Program-made: the position numbers and the translations under genes
Notes under the pieces: generated by a model
What the model was told of the DNA's origin: nothing
The model's database searches: none
Seen by the model: the letters and a program-made list of their open reading frames with translations, nothing else
In this document: positions 43,138-52,280 of the stretch, one piece after another
Layout of the letters: every line of letters begins with the position of its first letter
How positions within the stretch are numbered: the first letter of the stretch is position 1
Assembly (NCBI GenBank): GCA_027082925.1
Contig: JALWTD010000004.1
Span: 1 to 64,000 of the forward strand
Direction: 5' to 3'
DNA from: Flavobacteriaceae bacterium
GTDB taxonomy: Bacteria > Bacteroidota > Bacteroidia > Flavobacteriales > Flavobacteriaceae
Length of the DNA stretch: 64,000 nt

Positions 43138-43638
43138 TTATTTGATTCCTAATTTTGCTTTTACTGCAGGTAGTAAATCGGTACCATTAGCTACAATTAA
43201 TGTAGAAGCTTCTAAAACGTAAGTAAAACCTTGTTCTTTAGCAACTTCATCAATAGCTTTTTTTGCTTTTTCTAAAATAGGTTTTAATTTTTCGTTTCTC
43301 TTTTTAGTGATTTCTTCACCAGCAATTTGAGAAGATTGATACAATTTTTGTTGATCTTGTTGAATCTCAATACTTCTTTGTTGGTTTACTTCATCGGTTT
43401 GAGAACTAGCCTCTGCATCGTATTTTTTTAATTTAGCTTCTAATTTAGCTTTTTGAGCTTTTAACTCACTCTCGTAGGTTTTGCTTAGTTTTTCTAATTC
43501 AGCATTTAAAGCTTTTGTCTCTGGCATTAAGCTAATTAATAAGTCAGTACTAATATGTCCTACTTTTGTTTGTGCTTTTACAGAATTAAACCCTAAAGTT
43601 ACTATGGCAACTAATAATAAAGTTCTAAATTGTTTCAT
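43138..43638 (-). CDS. skp: OmpH/Skp family periplasmic chaperone
   Basis: 166 residues: signal peptide (to VKAQ), then KVGHISTDLLISLMPETKALNAELEKL and a long Lys/Glu coiled coil, with IQQDQQKLYQSSQIAGEEITKKRNEKLKPILEKAKKAIDEVAKEQGFTYVLE. This is the jellyfish-like Skp fold that holds unfolded outer-membrane proteins for BamA. It follows a longer Skp paralogue and bamA. Confidence 0.9.
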   Translation of the reverse strand: MKQFRTLLLVAIVTLGFNSVKAQTKVGHISTDLLISLMPETKALNAELEKLSKTYESELKAQKAKLEAKLKKYDAEASSQTDEVNQQRSIEIQQDQQKLYQSSQIAGEEITKKRNEKLKPILEKAKKAIDEVAKEQGFTYVLEASTLIVANGTDLLPAVKAKLGIK

Positions 43639-43658
43639 TTTATTGCTTATTGTTTTAA

Positions 43659-44450
43659 TTAATTATTTCCGTTATTTGTTTCTTCTTTTGCTTTTTTAGC
43701 GTCTTCTATTTCCTTAATTCGTTTCTTTCTTTTCTCTTCAATAGCTTTTTTAAGTTCTTCTCTTTTTTTAAGCTGAGCTGCTTTTTTTTCTGCTATTTTC
43801 TTTTTTAAAGCTTCTTTTTTAGCGTTTCGTTCATCTATTTTCTTTTGAGCTTCTTCGCTAATTTGTGTTGCTTTTTTAGTGCTATTTTTTTTCGATTTTT
43901 GTTTTCTTTTTTCGGCAACGGCATTTACTTTTTTAGCTCGTGTAATGCTCTTAATAACCAAATCGCTAATATCAAATTTATTATTTGTGTATAGCATTAC
44001 CAAGCTGCTAGATTTGTCTAACACAAAGTCGTATCTTCTTTTAACAGCAATATCTTGAATAGCATTGTACACTAAATCTTGAATTGGCTTAACCAATTGT
44101 TTACGTAAAAAGAATAAATCTCCATTTGTACCAAAATAAGCTTCTTGTAATTTTTTTAATTCCAATTCTCTTATTTGAATATCTTCTTCTTTTTCTTCAA
44201 TAAGTTCTTTTGTTAGAAGAACTCTTTCATTGTTTAATTCGGCTTTTAGTGCTTCAATTTCTTTTTGCTCTTTTTCTATATTGTTTTGCCAAGTTATAGC
44301 TTTTGCATTTATTTTTGCTTGTGCTTGATTGTATTCTGGAAGGTTTTCTAAAATATATTCCATATCAATAAAACCAATTCTTTGAGGCTTTTGTGCATTT
44401 ACAGTAAGCCCAAAAATTAAAAACGCAAATAAAAGAACTTTTTTTGTCAT
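43659..44450 (-). CDS. OmpH/Skp family protein with long basic C-terminal tail
   Basis: 263 residues from the ATG at 44450; the frame runs 11 codons further up, but a TATATTTG box at 44500-44507 and the signal peptide (to VNAQ) support this start. Residues 25-165 form a Skp domain (RIGFIDMEYILENLPEYNQAQAKINA ... YDFVLDKSS). About 85 Lys/Glu/Ala-rich residues follow (NSTKKATQISEEAQKKI ... KREELKKAIEEKRK), a tail absent in the paralogue. It probably forms an extended coiled coil. Confidence 0.88.
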   Translation of the reverse strand: MTKKVLLFAFLIFGLTVNAQKPQRIGFIDMEYILENLPEYNQAQAKINAKAITWQNNIEKEQKEIEALKAELNNERVLLTKELIEEKEEDIQIRELELKKLQEAYFGTNGDLFFLRKQLVKPIQDLVYNAIQDIAVKRRYDFVLDKSSSLVMLYTNNKFDISDLVIKSITRAKKVNAVAEKRKQKSKKNSTKKATQISEEAQKKIDERNAKKEALKKKIAEKKAAQLKKREELKKAIEEKRKKRIKEIEDAKKAKEETNNGNN

Positions 44451-44499
44451 ATGTTGATATGTATTTAGAAAAAACCGTGCCATTTTAATAAATTATCTG

Positions 44500-44507
44500 C
44501 AAATATA
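44500..44507 (-). promoter_or_regulatory. Putative -7 promoter box of the skp pair
   Basis: TATATTTG on the minus strand in the gap between bamA and the first skp gene. Confidence 0.5.
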
Positions 44508-44518
44508 ACTGATTTTAA

Positions 44519-47089
44519 TTAGAATTGTTGTCCAATTATAAAGTGAGTTTGCCATCCTGATTTTTGAGTTTGTCCTGGTAATGGATCAAATCCGTGTGCA
44601 AAATCAATTCCTAAAAGTCCGAAGGCAGGCATAAAAATTCGAAGTCCCATACCGGCAGATCTTTTAAGTACAAACGGATTAAAGTTTTTAAATCCGTCAT
44701 ACGAGTTCCCAGCTTCTAAAAACCCAAGTACATAAATTGATGCAGAAGGTTTTAGTGTAATAGGGTATCTCAATTCCATTTGAAACTTGTTATAGATAGT
44801 TCCACCTTCTATTGAAGATAAACGTGCATTTTCATATCCTCTTAAGGCAATAGTTTCTCTACCGTCAAGTTGGTAAGAGGCCATTCCGTCACCACCTACA
44901 AAGTAGCGTTCAAAAGGAGAGTCGCCAAGGTCGTTATTGTAGCTTCCTAAAAATCCGAATTCGGCATTAGACATTAATACAAGGTCTTTGGTTAGAGATG
45001 TAAACCATTTTCCTTTAAAACTTGCTTTATAGTATTCTAGCCATTTGTATTTTTCTTTATCCTCTAAATTTGCGTAATCTTTATCATTAAACAAAGAGTA
45101 AGGAAGTGTTAGTTTTGCTCCAATACTAAACTCAGATCCTGTTTTTGGGAAAATTGGGTTTGGTCCGGAAGAATTTCTTCCAAGAGTAATACTATAGGCT
45201 AAATTGTTTGATGTACCGCTTGAGAACGAAAATGTTGATATTGGATAATCTTTCAAGTCGTACAATTGGTAGCTCACACTTTGCGATAGTGTAAAATAGT
45301 TATCAGGCCATTTTAATCTTTTTCCAAGACCAACAGATACACCAACAATATTTAAACGTTGATCTTTATCTACTTGGTTGGTTACATAATCGTATCTAAA
45401 TTGTTTAGAGTTGTATATTGAAAAAGAGAATGATTGCGGTTTTTTACCACCTAACCAAGGTTCTGTAAATGAAAAACTAGAAGTAGTATAAAATCTACTT
45501 TTTTGTAATCTTAAAGACAGCTTTTGTCCGTCTCCCATAGGTAGAGGTTTGTAAGCTTCTTTGTTAAATATATTTTTAATAGAGAAGTTATTAAACGACA
45601 ATCCTAAAGTTCCAATAAAAGAACCTCCACCATAACCACCTTGAAGTTCAATTTGGCTAGAGCCTTTTTCGGCAACGGTGTAATCGATATCTACGGTTTT
45701 ATCTCTATAATTTGGATTGATATCAGGAGAAATGGCTTCGGCATCAAAAAAGCCTAATTGCCCAATTTCTCTAATGGTTCTAATAATTTGACTTTTACTG
45801 TACAAATATCCCGGTCTTGTTCTTATTTCTCGATAAATAACGTGGTCGTTGGTTCTGTCGTTACCGTTAACAGTAACTTTTCTAATTTTTGTAGGCTCGT
45901 CTTCGTAAATTCGAATTTCGATATCAATAGAATCATTATCAATTTTTGTTTCTACCGGTAAAACTCTTGAAAATAAGTATCCGTTATCTTGATATAGTGT
46001 TGCAATATCTTGTGAATCTGGAGAGCCATCACCTGTAACGCGTTCTTTTAAAACTTTTCCGTTGTAAGTATCACCTTTCTCAATTTTTAGAAGTCTTTGC
46101 AGTTGTTCGTCGGTGTATTTACTGTTTCCTAAGAAACGGATGTCTCCAAAATAGTACTTATTACCTTCGTCAAGTTTTATGTTAAGGTTAATGGTATTAT
46201 CATCGTTCCATGTAAGAGAGTGTCCTAAAACTCGAGCATCTCTATATCCTTTTTCGCTGTATGCAGTAACAATGCTTTCTAAATCTTCTTTAAAGTCGGC
46301 ATCAATATATTTTGAGCTTTTCCAAAACCTACCAATCATTGCTTTTTTGGTATGTTTCATAGCTTTTCTTATTTTTTTAGGGCTAAAAGCTTTGTTTCCT
46401 TCAAAAGTAATATGCTTAATTTTCACCTTTTCACCTTTGTCGATATTCACAAGCATTTTAACGGTGTTTACACCAACGGTATCAGGTTTTGTGTTTAGTG
46501 TAACTTTGGTTTTTAAATATCCTTTTTCTTGAAATTTCTTTTTGAAGTAGTTTTTAGTAGTTACAATTAGGTTATCGGTTACCATTGCGCCTTTTTTAAG
46601 TTCGGCATCCGATTTTAAATCTTTAGCTTTTCCTTTTTTAACACCTCGTATTGTAACACTGCTTAATTGAGGAAGTTCTTCAACATCAAACTCTATATAA
46701 GCTGTTTTTCCATCAATTTTAGAAACGTATACCGATACATCACTAAATTGTTTGGTTTCGTATAATTTTTTAATAGCACTCGTAAGTTTATCTCCCGGAA
46801 GTTTAATTTGTTGTCCAACTTTTAATCCGGTAAATACTTTTACGGTTTGTTCTTCAAATTTCTGAAGGCCAATAATTTTAATTCCTCCCAGTTCATACCG
46901 TTCCCCTTTTTTAAATAAAACAGGTTCTTTGAATTTTTTTGCCGGAGCAATAGTATCGTTAACTATTACAGAATCTTTTTTAGATGGTTGAATTTCTTTT
47001 AAATTATTTTTTGGCTGTTCTTGAGCGTTAATGGTATTGCTAGCTAAAATAATTGTTAAAAGTATAAGCGCTATTTTAATTTTATTCAT
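44519..47089 (-). CDS. bamA: Outer-membrane protein assembly factor BamA
   Basis: 856 residues from the ATG at 47089 (MNKIKIALILL; an upstream in-frame codon lies inside uppS). Signal peptide ends at INAQE. Five POTRA domains cover about residues 60-460 (GIKIIGLQKFEEQTVKVFTGLKVGQ, VTIRGVKKGKAKDL, HITFEGNKAFSPKKIRKAM, IRFLGNSKYTDEQLQRLLKI, VTVNGNDRTNDHVIYREIRT). The beta-barrel carries the family signature FERYFVGGDGMASYQLDGRE and RGYEN, and ends in Phe. Overlaps uppS by 8 bases. Confidence 0.95.
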   Translation of the reverse strand: MNKIKIALILLTIILASNTINAQEQPKNNLKEIQPSKKDSVIVNDTIAPAKKFKEPVLFKKGERYELGGIKIIGLQKFEEQTVKVFTGLKVGQQIKLPGDKLTSAIKKLYETKQFSDVSVYVSKIDGKTAYIEFDVEELPQLSSVTIRGVKKGKAKDLKSDAELKKGAMVTDNLIVTTKNYFKKKFQEKGYLKTKVTLNTKPDTVGVNTVKMLVNIDKGEKVKIKHITFEGNKAFSPKKIRKAMKHTKKAMIGRFWKSSKYIDADFKEDLESIVTAYSEKGYRDARVLGHSLTWNDDNTINLNIKLDEGNKYYFGDIRFLGNSKYTDEQLQRLLKIEKGDTYNGKVLKERVTGDGSPDSQDIATLYQDNGYLFSRVLPVETKIDNDSIDIEIRIYEDEPTKIRKVTVNGNDRTNDHVIYREIRTRPGYLYSKSQIIRTIREIGQLGFFDAEAISPDINPNYRDKTVDIDYTVAEKGSSQIELQGGYGGGSFIGTLGLSFNNFSIKNIFNKEAYKPLPMGDGQKLSLRLQKSRFYTTSSFSFTEPWLGGKKPQSFSFSIYNSKQFRYDYVTNQVDKDQRLNIVGVSVGLGKRLKWPDNYFTLSQSVSYQLYDLKDYPISTFSFSSGTSNNLAYSITLGRNSSGPNPIFPKTGSEFSIGAKLTLPYSLFNDKDYANLEDKEKYKWLEYYKASFKGKWFTSLTKDLVLMSNAEFGFLGSYNNDLGDSPFERYFVGGDGMASYQLDGRETIALRGYENARLSSIEGGTIYNKFQMELRYPITLKPSASIYVLGFLEAGNSYDGFKNFNPFVLKRSAGMGLRIFMPAFGLLGIDFAHGFDPLPGQTQKSGWQTHFIIGQQF

Positions 47090-47837
47090 TGATATTTTCA
47101 ATTTGTTCGCTGGTTTTCCCAAAGCGTCGTTCTCTATTTTGATAATCTAATATTGCGTTGAAAAGATTTTCTTTTTTAAAATCAGGCCAAAGTGTGTTCG
47201 TAAAGTACAATTCGGCATAGGCTAATTGCCATAATAAAAAATTGCTAATTCTTTTTTCACCACTCGTTCTAATCATTAAATCAACATCAGGCAAAGAAAA
47301 CGTATATAAATGATTATTAATAATTTTTTCGTCAATTTCTTCAAATTTTAGCTGTTTATTAACAACTTTTTTTGATATATTTTTGATAACATTAACAATT
47401 TCTTCTCTAGATCCGTAACTTAAAGCAAGTGTAAGTGTAAGTGTTTTGTTGTTTTTGGTTTTTTTTACCACTTCTTCAAGCTCTTTTTGTGCTTTTTCAG
47501 GAAGTTGTTTTATGTTTCCAATAGTGTTTAGTTTGATGTCATTTTTTTGTAATGACTTCAATTCTTTTCGTAGCGAAGACACCAGAAGTGCCATTAGTGT
47601 TTTAATTTCTATTTTTGGTCTGTTCCAGTTTTCGGTTGAAAAAGCGTAGAGTGTTAAGTAGTTTACGCCAATTTCAGCACATGCTTCAATAGCTTCTCTT
47701 ACAGAGTTTACTCCATTTTTATGACCAAATACTCTAGGCTTTCCTTGTTTTTTTGCCCAACGACCATTGCCATCCATAATAATAGCTATATGGTTAGGAA
47801 GCTTGGTTTTATTTATTTTAGCCTTTAGTGATTCCAT
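47082..47837 (-). CDS. uppS: Isoprenyl transferase (undecaprenyl diphosphate synthase)
   Basis: 251 residues. NHIAIIMDGNGRWAKKQGKPRVFGHKNG gives the diphosphate-binding Asp and His; LYAFSTENWNRP, and RTSGEKRISNFLLWQLAYAELYF the substrate-binding C-terminal motif. It makes the C55 lipid carrier for cell-wall polymers. Starts next to the DUF6089 stop and overlaps bamA. Confidence 0.95.
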   Translation of the reverse strand: MESLKAKINKTKLPNHIAIIMDGNGRWAKKQGKPRVFGHKNGVNSVREAIEACAEIGVNYLTLYAFSTENWNRPKIEIKTLMALLVSSLRKELKSLQKNDIKLNTIGNIKQLPEKAQKELEEVVKKTKNNKTLTLTLALSYGSREEIVNVIKNISKKVVNKQLKFEEIDEKIINNHLYTFSLPDVDLMIRTSGEKRISNFLLWQLAYAELYFTNTLWPDFKKENLFNAILDYQNRERRFGKTSEQIENINE

Positions 47838-48518
47838 TTAAAAAGGAGTTGCATAACATGGAGGTCTTCCAAACGAGTACGAAATGGAAAAACCACTTAG
47901 TACGTACCAATCGTTACTGTTAGGATTACCAAAAGTTAGCGAATTTATAGTATTGTTGTTATAATCGAGATCGTCTACAAAAGTATATCTGGCTCTTATT
48001 TCTAAAGCAATGGCAACATCTTGAAACAATTTTGTTTTATAACCAATACCTATTGGAATAGCAAAAGAGGTTTTCGATTTGTATTCGTACTGATTAGGAC
48101 TTGTTTCTCGTGTAGCAACATTGTAATTAAAAGCAGCTACTTCGAGAAGCAGATACGGCGTGTGCGTGTATCTGTAATCGTCTAAATTGTAGTCGAAATA
48201 GTTAAATTCTAATCCCAAAGCGAATTCCTTTATATTGTTATCAAATTTAATACCTCTAATATAACGTTCTCTATTTGTTGCATCCGCATCATTTGCAGCT
48301 ATTTTAGCATAGGTAAAAGTGCCTCTTAAAGCGATTCTAGGATTTATATTTCTTTTGTAAAAAATACTTCCTGTAAAATTTCTAGGGTTTATATAATATT
48401 CAGGTCCTATATCTCCTATATAATTACTTCCTCCTACAAGTACCCCAATTTCGTGCATTTGTGCATTAGAACTAATTGTTACACAAACGAATGTAATAAA
48501 TAAAACAAATTTTTTCAT
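47838..48518 (-). CDS. DUF6089 family outer-membrane beta-barrel protein
   Basis: 226 residues. Signal peptide (to SSNAQM); EIGVLVGGSNYIGDIGPEYYINPRNFTGSIFYKRNINPRIALR is the DUF6089 opening, followed by alternating strands typical of an eight-stranded barrel (LALGLEFNYFDYNLDD, SFAIPIGIGYKTKL). Function is unknown; the constant position before uppS-bamA suggests a role in outer-membrane biogenesis (inference). Confidence 0.88.
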   Translation of the reverse strand: MKKFVLFITFVCVTISSNAQMHEIGVLVGGSNYIGDIGPEYYINPRNFTGSIFYKRNINPRIALRGTFTYAKIAANDADATNRERYIRGIKFDNNIKEFALGLEFNYFDYNLDDYRYTHTPYLLLEVAAFNYNVATRETSPNQYEYKSKTSFAIPIGIGYKTKLFQDVAIALEIRARYTFVDDLDYNNNTINSLTFGNPNSNDWYVLSGFSISYSFGRPPCYATPF

Positions 48519-48534
48519 AAATAAAAATAGCGAG

Positions 48535-48542
48535 CAAATATA
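48535..48542 (-). promoter_or_regulatory. Putative -7 promoter box of the DUF6089-uppS-bamA operon
   Basis: TATATTTG on the minus strand, 17 bases before the ATG of the DUF6089 gene. Confidence 0.5.
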
Positions 48543-48647
48543 AATAAATCTATTTGCTTTTTGAAGTTTAACAAAGTCTTTTTTGATTAACTTTTTACAA
48601 ATGAAAATATTGTAAAGAGGTAAAGGTACTTTTGAAAGAAGATAGAA

Positions 48648-49529
48648 TTAATTTCTAGTATCGTGTCCCCAAAGTAATTTTTCTCTTAAAGTTTTTATGA
48701 ACGTTTGTTTTTTTATTTGAACCATTTTTAGACTAAAATCTGATTTTTTCACAAAGATTTGAGTTTGGCTGTTTATGGTTGTAATTCTAGAGTCTAACGA
48801 TAAAAAGAATTCATCTTCTCTACCGCTAACAGTAAATTTTATTCTAGTATCATCCGGAATTACCAATGGTCTGGCATTTAAATTGTGAGGAGCAATAGGT
48901 GTTAGCGCAAAGCTTTTGGCCTGAGGTGTAATTATAGGTCCGCCACAACTTAGTGAATAACCTGTAGACCCGGTAGGTGTTGCAATAATTAACCCGTCTG
49001 CCCAGTATGAAGTTAAATATTCATCGTCTAAATAAGTATCAACCGTAATCATTGAAGTGGTGTTTTTTCGGCTTATAGATACTTCGTTGAGCGCAAAATT
49101 TAGTTCAGATAGTTTATCAATTTCAGGTGTTGTAGAAACACTTAGTAAAGAGCGTTTTTTTATGGTAAACTCATTGTTTAAAAGTAGCTTAATAGCATTC
49201 GAAATTTCTTCTTTTTGAATGGTTGCTAAAAAACCTAACCTTCCGGTATTAATACCAACAATTGGAATTTTAGAATCTCTAATAAATGTTACAGCTCTTA
49301 AGATAGTTCCGTCACCACCTATGGTAAACATAAAGTTAAACGAGCTATCAAGGTCTTTGTGTGTTTTAAAAGTACGGGTATTTTGTAAATTAAATTCGCT
49401 TTTAATGGCAAGGTAAAACCGGTGTTCAATTACAAAATTAATAGTGTATTTTTGAAGTGTATCAATAAGTTCTTTAATATACTTATTGTCTTCAGATTTA
49501 TAATATTGACCGTAAATAGCAATTTTCAT
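48648..49529 (-). CDS. nadK: NAD kinase
   Basis: 293 residues. GGDGTILRAV near residue 75 is the ATP/NAD-binding glycine motif; GINTGRLGFLAT and the conserved block TPTGSTGYSLSCGGPIITPQA follow. It makes NADP from NAD and ATP. It is the second gene after a CBS-domain protein, 3 bases apart. Confidence 0.95.
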   Translation of the reverse strand: MKIAIYGQYYKSEDNKYIKELIDTLQKYTINFVIEHRFYLAIKSEFNLQNTRTFKTHKDLDSSFNFMFTIGGDGTILRAVTFIRDSKIPIVGINTGRLGFLATIQKEEISNAIKLLLNNEFTIKKRSLLSVSTTPEIDKLSELNFALNEVSISRKNTTSMITVDTYLDDEYLTSYWADGLIIATPTGSTGYSLSCGGPIITPQAKSFALTPIAPHNLNARPLVIPDDTRIKFTVSGREDEFFLSLDSRITTINSQTQIFVKKSDFSLKMVQIKKQTFIKTLREKLLWGHDTRN

Positions 49530-49532
49530 AAA

Positions 49533-50192
49533 CTAAATATTAAGGTATTTTTGTAAATAGTTAGATCTGTTTTTTAAGTCTTCTAAATAATTGTCTTCAT
49601 AATGTTTAGAGAGTACATTGTATTTATACCTTCTAAAGGTTTGTATAATTTCATTAATATTTTGGGTTGTAATTTTTAAAATTATTTTCACAAAAGTTGC
49701 ATTTGTTTCAGAAACAAAAACGCCCATTACTTTTCCGTTATTTGTTTCAACAATTTGACAAACTTCGCTAAACGAATAATCTCTTTCTTCTTTTTCAATA
49801 ATTAAAAAAGTACCTTCACTTTTTATAAACGGAGTATTGTTAAAAGAATGTAAAACATCAATTAAATCGTAGTATCCTAAGTATTTATTTTTAGCATCCA
49901 GCACCGGAAGAATATTAGCATCATTTGAAGAAAAACAAGGAATAATTTCTAACAAATTGGTGTTTTCTTTGGTATAAAAGAAAGTGTATAAATACTGAAA
50001 TTGGTCAATACTTTTTTGACTATCATCAAGTGCCTCAGCATCAGCTTCAGAAATAAGCCCTAAAAGTGTTCCATTTTCTACAATAGGAAAATGGGTAAAC
50101 GTGGTTTCTGTAAAAAAATCTTTTATGGCCGATATTTTTGTTTGAGGCGTAAAGGCTTTAAATTCTTTTAATATGTAAGGGATTGTATTCAT
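49533..50192 (-). CDS. CBS domain protein
   Basis: 219 residues with a tandem CBS pair: FFTETTFTHFPIVENGTLLGLISEADAEALDD and IPCFSSNDANILPVLDAKNKYLGYYDLIDVLHSF. The C-terminal part (VCQIVETNNGKVMGVFVSETNATFVKIILKITTQNINEIIQTF) resembles an ACT-like regulatory domain. Adenine nucleotide sensing is typical. A possible promoter box TATTTTTG sits at 50221-50228 on the minus strand. Translationally close to nadK, which hints at control of NADP supply (inference). Confidence 0.82.
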   Translation of the reverse strand: MNTIPYILKEFKAFTPQTKISAIKDFFTETTFTHFPIVENGTLLGLISEADAEALDDSQKSIDQFQYLYTFFYTKENTNLLEIIPCFSSNDANILPVLDAKNKYLGYYDLIDVLHSFNNTPFIKSEGTFLIIEKEERDYSFSEVCQIVETNNGKVMGVFVSETNATFVKIILKITTQNINEIIQTFRRYKYNVLSKHYEDNYLEDLKNRSNYLQKYLNI

Positions 50193-50253
50193 ACAAACTG
50201 TTAATGTATTGCAAATTAATCAAAAATAAAACCAAAAACATATTCTTACTTCG

Positions 50254-50261
50254 TAAATTTG
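50254..50261 (+). promoter_or_regulatory. Putative -7 promoter box of pdxJ
   Basis: TAAATTTG ending 30 bases before the ATG at 50292. It overlaps the in-frame TTG at 50259, so that TTG cannot be the start if this box is used. Confidence 0.5.
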
Positions 50262-50291
50262 CCTTGCTTTTCAAAATTAAGAAATTTAAGA

Positions 50292-51017
50292 ATGACAAAA
50301 TTAAGTGTAAATATTAATAAAATAGCTACGTTGAGAAACTCAAGAGGAGGAGATTTTCCAAATGTAGTAAAGGTAGCTACTGATATTCAGTCGTTTGGTG
50401 CAGAAGGAATTACAATTCACCCAAGACCCGATGAACGCCATATTAGATATCAAGATGCATACGATTTAAAAAAAGTAGTGACTACCGAGTTTAATATTGA
50501 AGGAAATCCAATTCCTAAATTTATTGATATGGTACTAAAAATAAAGCCTACACAGGTTACTTTAGTGCCTGATGCTGTTGATGCAATTACCTCAAATGCC
50601 GGATGGGATACCGTTTTAAACCAATCTTTTTTAAAAGAAGTTATATCAGAATTTAAGCAAAACGGTATTAGAACGTCTATTTTTATAGATACCATTCCTA
50701 AATTTATTGAAGCTGCGGCAACAACCGGTGCAGATAGGGTAGAATTGTACACAGAAGAATTTGCAACACAGTATGCTTTAGGAAATAAAAAGGCCGTAAT
50801 TCCATATACAACAAGTGCCAAACTGGCTTCAGAACTTAATTTAGGCATAAATGCAGGACACGATTTGAGCTTAGAAAATATTCAGTTTTTTGCGAAAAAT
50901 GTACCTAATCTACTCGAAGTTTCTATAGGGCATGCTTTGATTGCAGAATCATTATATTTAGGTTTTGAAAATGTAATCAATATGTATAAAAATAAATTAA
51001 AAAACGCTTCGGTTTAA
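50292..51017 (+). CDS. pdxJ: Pyridoxine 5'-phosphate synthase
   Basis: 241 residues from ATG 50292 (MTKLSVNINKIATLRNSRGG). Family hallmarks: NINKIATLRN, the GITIHPRPDERHIRY active-site block, VTLVPDA, RVELYTEEFA and GINAGHDLSLENI. It condenses aminoacetone phosphate and deoxyxylulose phosphate to pyridoxine phosphate. The stop is next to the ATG of the hydrolase gene. Confidence 0.95.
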   Translation: MTKLSVNINKIATLRNSRGGDFPNVVKVATDIQSFGAEGITIHPRPDERHIRYQDAYDLKKVVTTEFNIEGNPIPKFIDMVLKIKPTQVTLVPDAVDAITSNAGWDTVLNQSFLKEVISEFKQNGIRTSIFIDTIPKFIEAAATTGADRVELYTEEFATQYALGNKKAVIPYTTSAKLASELNLGINAGHDLSLENIQFFAKNVPNLLEVSIGHALIAESLYLGFENVINMYKNKLKNASV

Positions 51018-51782
51018 ATGGAAATTCTTCATTCTACAATACTGGGAACAGGACAGCCGTTACTTATTTTACATGGTTTTTTTGGTATGAGTGATAATTG
51101 GAAGACACTGGGTAAAAAGTTTGCAGAAAACTACGAAGTACACCTTATAGACCAAAGAAACCACGGGCGAAGTTTTCATTCTGATGATTTTGATTATGAA
51201 TTAGCTGTTGAAGATTTGCATCGCTATATAAATCATTACAATTTAAAAACCAGCCACCTTTTAGGGCACTCTATGGGTGGAAAAGTAGCCATGCTTTACG
51301 CTGTAACGTATCCAGAAAAAGTGGCTAAACTAATTGTAGCCGATATAAGTCCAAGAGCTTACGAACCTCATCATCAGTTAATTTTAGAAGCCTTAAATGC
51401 TGTAAATTTTTCAATTCATACTACGCGAAAACAAGTTGAAGATGTTCTTAGAATGTATATAGATAATGAAGGAATTATTCAATTTTTATTAAAAAATGTG
51501 TATTGGAAATCAAAAGGACAATTGGCTTATAGATTTAATTTGCAAAGTTTAACAGAAAACTACGATGAAATTGGTGCTCCATTGCCTCCTTTTACACAAT
51601 TTGAGGGAGAAACACTGTTTTTAAAAGGAGAGCTTTCGCCATACATTACAGAAAAAGACTCCGCTTTAATCGCTGCTCATTTTCCAAACAGCAAAATTGT
51701 AACTGTCAAAAATTCAGGTCATTGGCTTCATGCCGAAAATCCTACGCAATTTTATAGCGAAGTTGACAGCTTTTTAAAATAA
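51018..51782 (+). CDS. Alpha/beta-fold hydrolase (YbfF-like esterase)
   Basis: 254 residues. LHGFFGMSDNWKTLG is the oxyanion region; LLGHSMGGKVAML holds the nucleophile Ser in GHSMGG; NSGHWLHAENP carries the His. The closest known layout is E. coli YbfF, an acyl-CoA/ester thioesterase-like enzyme. Directly joined to pdxJ, a pairing seen in related bacteria. Confidence 0.88.
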   Translation: MEILHSTILGTGQPLLILHGFFGMSDNWKTLGKKFAENYEVHLIDQRNHGRSFHSDDFDYELAVEDLHRYINHYNLKTSHLLGHSMGGKVAMLYAVTYPEKVAKLIVADISPRAYEPHHQLILEALNAVNFSIHTTRKQVEDVLRMYIDNEGIIQFLLKNVYWKSKGQLAYRFNLQSLTENYDEIGAPLPPFTQFEGETLFLKGELSPYITEKDSALIAAHFPNSKIVTVKNSGHWLHAENPTQFYSEVDSFLK

Positions 51783-51837
51783 TTGTACGATGGCACAGTT
51801 CTAGCTATACAAATGGTGAATTTTAGAAAATAGAAAT

Positions 51838-52182
51838 ATGAAATTAATAATCAAAATATTACTAACAGCCATTGCGGTAGTTATAATTGCCAATTTTTTA
51901 CCGGGTGTGCAAATAAACGGATTTACAAGCGCTATTGTTGTAGCCGCAGTATTAGGATTTTTAAGAGTTACAGTAAAACCGCTATTGATATTTTTTACAC
52001 TACCGGCAACCATAGTTACCTTCGGAATTTTTATACTGGTAATTAATGCAGTAATAATATTGTTGGCAGATTATTTAGTGAGTGGTTTTTCTGTGTCAGG
52101 ATTTTGGATTGCTCTATTATTTAGTTTGTTACTTTCATTTTTCCAAACAATATTTTACGCAATAGCAGATGAAAATAACTAA
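51838..52182 (+). CDS. Phage holin family 4 (YvlD-like) membrane protein
   Basis: 114 residues with four hydrophobic helices. Opening LIIKILLTAIAVVIIANFLPGVQINGFTSAIVVAAVLGFLRVTVKPLL is the Phage_holin_4_2/YvlD signature, with the conserved LNxxVKPLL-type turn. Despite the name these are chromosomal membrane proteins, not lysis holins. Lies 55 bases after the hydrolase. Confidence 0.85.
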   Translation: MKLIIKILLTAIAVVIIANFLPGVQINGFTSAIVVAAVLGFLRVTVKPLLIFFTLPATIVTFGIFILVINAVIILLADYLVSGFSVSGFWIALLFSLLLSFFQTIFYAIADENN

Positions 52183-52210
52183 AATTAGTTGAATTTGAAC
52201 GAATTAAATA

Positions 52211-52241
52211 TTGGTTAGAAGCATAAAAAATAGTACTTTTG
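52211..52241 (+). promoter_or_regulatory. Putative promoter of tig
   Basis: TTGG at 52211-52214, 19 bases, TACTTTTG at 52234-52241: fits the Bacteroidota TTTG-N19-TAnnTTTG arrangement. The start codon is 39 bases further on. Confidence 0.6.
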
Positions 52242-52280
52242 CCCCCGATTTTTAATGATTTAAGTAAAAACGCATACATA

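Noticed and set aside
51838-52182. Prophage lysis holin
   Set aside because: No other phage gene nearby; this family is a common chromosomal membrane protein.
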